DNA of 64,000 nucleotides from Leptofilum sp965223525 (GTDB lineage Bacteria > Chloroflexota > Anaerolineae > Promineifilales > Promineifilaceae), in NCBI RefSeq assembly GCF_965223525.1, contig NZ_CBDCWX010000005.1:2604001-2668000 (forward strand), given 5' to 3'. The translations under genes and the position numbers were made by a program. The notes beneath the pieces are model-generated. The model was not told where the DNA came from. It was given only the letters and a program-made list of their open reading frames with translations, and did no database searches. Positions 62,489 through 64,000 of this stretch are shown here, one piece after another (position 1 is the stretch's first letter; each line of letters starts with the position of its first letter).

Positions 62489-63526
62489 ATGACGACTGCC
62501 GCTATTTATGTCCCTGCCGTTGCCCACACTAAAACGGGCCATCCCGAAAACCAGGGACGTATCAACCAACTATTGCCCTTCCTCGATCAATCTGGCATGT
62601 TGCCGAATTTGCAGTTGTTAGAGCCAGTGAGCGCCACTATCCAGCAGCTGCGGCGCATCCATGCCCCTACGCTCATCGAGCGTATTCGGGAAGTAGCCAC
62701 GACTGGTGGAGGCGCATTGGATCATGGAGATACGTACGCCACGCCGCAAAGTTATGATTTGGCCCGATTAGCAGCAGGGGCGACAATGACGGCCGTTGAT
62801 CAGATCATGACCGGGCAGGTGAAAAATGGGTTTGCGCTCGTTCGCCCGCCAGGCCATCATGCTGAATTTGGCCGAATTAGCGGCTTTTGCCTGTTTAACA
62901 ACGTGGCCGCCGCCGCCCGACAAGCTCAGTCAGCGCATGGCGTGAAGCGCATCCTCATTTTGGATTTTGACGTGCATCACGGCAATGGCACGCAAGACAT
63001 TTTTTACGATGATGATTCGGTCATGTTTATTTCTACCCACCTCTTTTTGCCGCGCATGTTTTATCCTGGCACTGGCGATTTTCAGGAGTTGGGCAATGGT
63101 TTTGGGCATGGCTACACGGTCAATGTACCGTTGATGCCCAATGTGGGGGATGTGGGGTACGGTCGTATCTTTGATGAACTCATTCAACCGCTGGCACGCC
63201 AATTTAAGCCGGAGCTTATTTTGGTTTCGGCTGGGTACGATGCTCATTGGCAAGACCCACTGGCAATGGCGGGGCTGAGTCTCACCGGGTATGCTCAAAT
63301 GTCTCGCATGTTGGTAGCGTTGGCGGAAGAGTTGGCAAACGGCCGTATCCTCTTCGTTTTAGAAGGCGGCTACCAGGTGCAGGCACTCTCCTATGGCATT
63401 CTGAACACATTTTACGCCCTCACTGGCCAAGACCAAATTGTGGACCCACTTGGCACAATGCCCCACGAAGAACACGACGTTTCACACTTGCTGAATCAGC
63501 TAAAACGGCATCACTTGATTTATTAA
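62489..63526 (+). CDS. Histone deacetylase-family hydrolase
   Basis: A 345-residue zinc-dependent amidohydrolase of the class II HDAC/acetylpolyamine amidohydrolase family. LVRPPGHHAEFG has the paired active-site His, ILDFDVHHGNGTQDIF the zinc Asp and His, SAGYDAHWQDPLA the second zinc Asp, and FVLEGGYQV the Gly-Gly-Tyr. In bacteria such enzymes remove acetyl groups from polyamines, small molecules or proteins. An earlier acs gene in the window is a possible target by analogy, since acetyl-CoA synthetases are controlled by Lys acetylation in other bacteria; that is inference. Confidence 0.9.
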   Translation: MTTAAIYVPAVAHTKTGHPENQGRINQLLPFLDQSGMLPNLQLLEPVSATIQQLRRIHAPTLIERIREVATTGGGALDHGDTYATPQSYDLARLAAGATMTAVDQIMTGQVKNGFALVRPPGHHAEFGRISGFCLFNNVAAAARQAQSAHGVKRILILDFDVHHGNGTQDIFYDDDSVMFISTHLFLPRMFYPGTGDFQELGNGFGHGYTVNVPLMPNVGDVGYGRIFDELIQPLARQFKPELILVSAGYDAHWQDPLAMAGLSLTGYAQMSRMLVALAEELANGRILFVLEGGYQVQALSYGILNTFYALTGQDQIVDPLGTMPHEEHDVSHLLNQLKRHHLIY

Positions 63527-63604
63527 GGGAAACTTTGCATAATATTTATGTAAATCACAAAAAGAAACGAGATGTAAACTTAGCTGTGAATTTGAGGCAA
63601 AAAC

Positions 63605-64000
63605 GTGACTTCAATTCTTTTACACGAATATGTAGAACAGGTTGAAACCCTAGTTGATGCCAGTCGTCTGGTTGAAGCAATTGAACATTGTCGCCATATT
63701 TTGCACCATTACCCCCGCCATATAGACACCTACCGGGTGATGGGTAAGGCATTGTTGGAAAAGCAAGATTATGATGCCGCCGCCGACCTGTTTCTACGCA
63801 TTTTAGGTGCTGATCCCAATGATTTTATTAGCCATGTCGGCCTTTCCATCGTTTATCAGGAGGAGAGCCAGTACGATCAGGCTCTGTGGCATCTAGAGCG
63901 GGCGTTTGAGATTCAACCATACAATGTGGCCATTCAGGGTGAACTGCGCCAGCTTTATGCGGTAGAAACTGAAACGCGCCCCGGCGTTATTCCCCTCACA
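63605..64000 (+). CDS. TPR-repeat protein, N-terminal part
   Basis: The first 132 codons of a protein that continues past the window. The start is a GTG after GAGG, eight bases away. Two and a half TPR-type helix pairs are visible: LVEAIEHCRHILHHYPRHIDTYRVMGKALLEKQDYDAAADLFLRILGADP and the next, YDQALWHLERAFEIQPYN, with the regular small and aromatic positions. TPR proteins serve as docking scaffolds; nothing else can be said from this part. Confidence 0.8.
   Translation, partial: MTSILLHEYVEQVETLVDASRLVEAIEHCRHILHHYPRHIDTYRVMGKALLEKQDYDAAADLFLRILGADPNDFISHVGLSIVYQEESQYDQALWHLERAFEIQPYNVAIQGELRQLYAVETETRPGVIPLT

Overview
The window reads as chromosomal DNA of a free-living bacterium, most likely a Chloroflexota (Anaerolineae, Ardenticatenia or Caldilineae type). 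Reasons: secreted CSLREA/right-handed beta-helix proteins ending in YLPxxxKP, a Ser/Thr kinase fused to an FGE-sulfatase domain, F420-type LLM oxidoreductase, frequent GTG/TTG starts and moderate GC. This placement is inference; no rRNA, tRNA, CRISPR array or IS transposase was seen. Gene density is high and no gene-free stretch exceeds 300 bases.

Layout. 1-20 kb is a mixed region: membrane protein, SDR, M23 lipoprotein, formimidoyltransferase-cyclodeaminase, phosphotransferase, a frameshifted GNAT gene, iron alcohol dehydrogenase, LLM oxidoreductase divergent from a TetR regulator with a clear operator dyad, aminotransferase, HIT and bestrophin-like proteins, two large paralogous surface proteins, an ATP-grasp enzyme, YggX and a formyltransferase. 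20.1-32.9 kb is a formate dehydrogenase region: a fused NuoE-NuoF protein, FdhD, separate NuoE- and NuoF-like subunits, a selenocysteine formate dehydrogenase read through an in-frame UGA, a ferredoxin-like subunit, two accessory proteins of unknown role and a second, cysteine-type formate dehydrogenase. Together these could form one or two soluble NAD-linked formate dehydrogenases.

33-42 kb carries an atypical SDR, a methylglutaconyl-CoA-hydratase-like protein, an AAC(3)-like acetyltransferase, a biotin carboxylase, an unrecognised 807-residue protein and the kinase-FGE fusion. 42-52 kb is mostly on the minus strand: small enzymes (phosphotransferase, SpoU methyltransferase, PAT-like GNAT, NimA-like flavoprotein, PhzF, cupin, MOSC), the AzlCD exporter, a PLP decarboxylase between two matching palindromes, an Asp/Glu racemase and a MocR regulator. 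52-64 kb has a lone Flp pilin, a zinc-ribbon membrane protein, an ABC transporter, TerC, PPK2, acetyl-CoA synthetase, an unknown protein, a K+-dependent membrane pyrophosphatase with a structured leader, a histone-deacetylase-like hydrolase and the start of a TPR protein.

Two signals cut across the region. First, the palindrome ACGGCCGT occurs at very high density (well over 100 copies by eye where about one is expected), in all codon frames and between genes, and even forms a terminator; it resembles the cyanobacterial HIP1 phenomenon with a different sequence. Second, the intergenic gaps hold several families of short inverted repeats.
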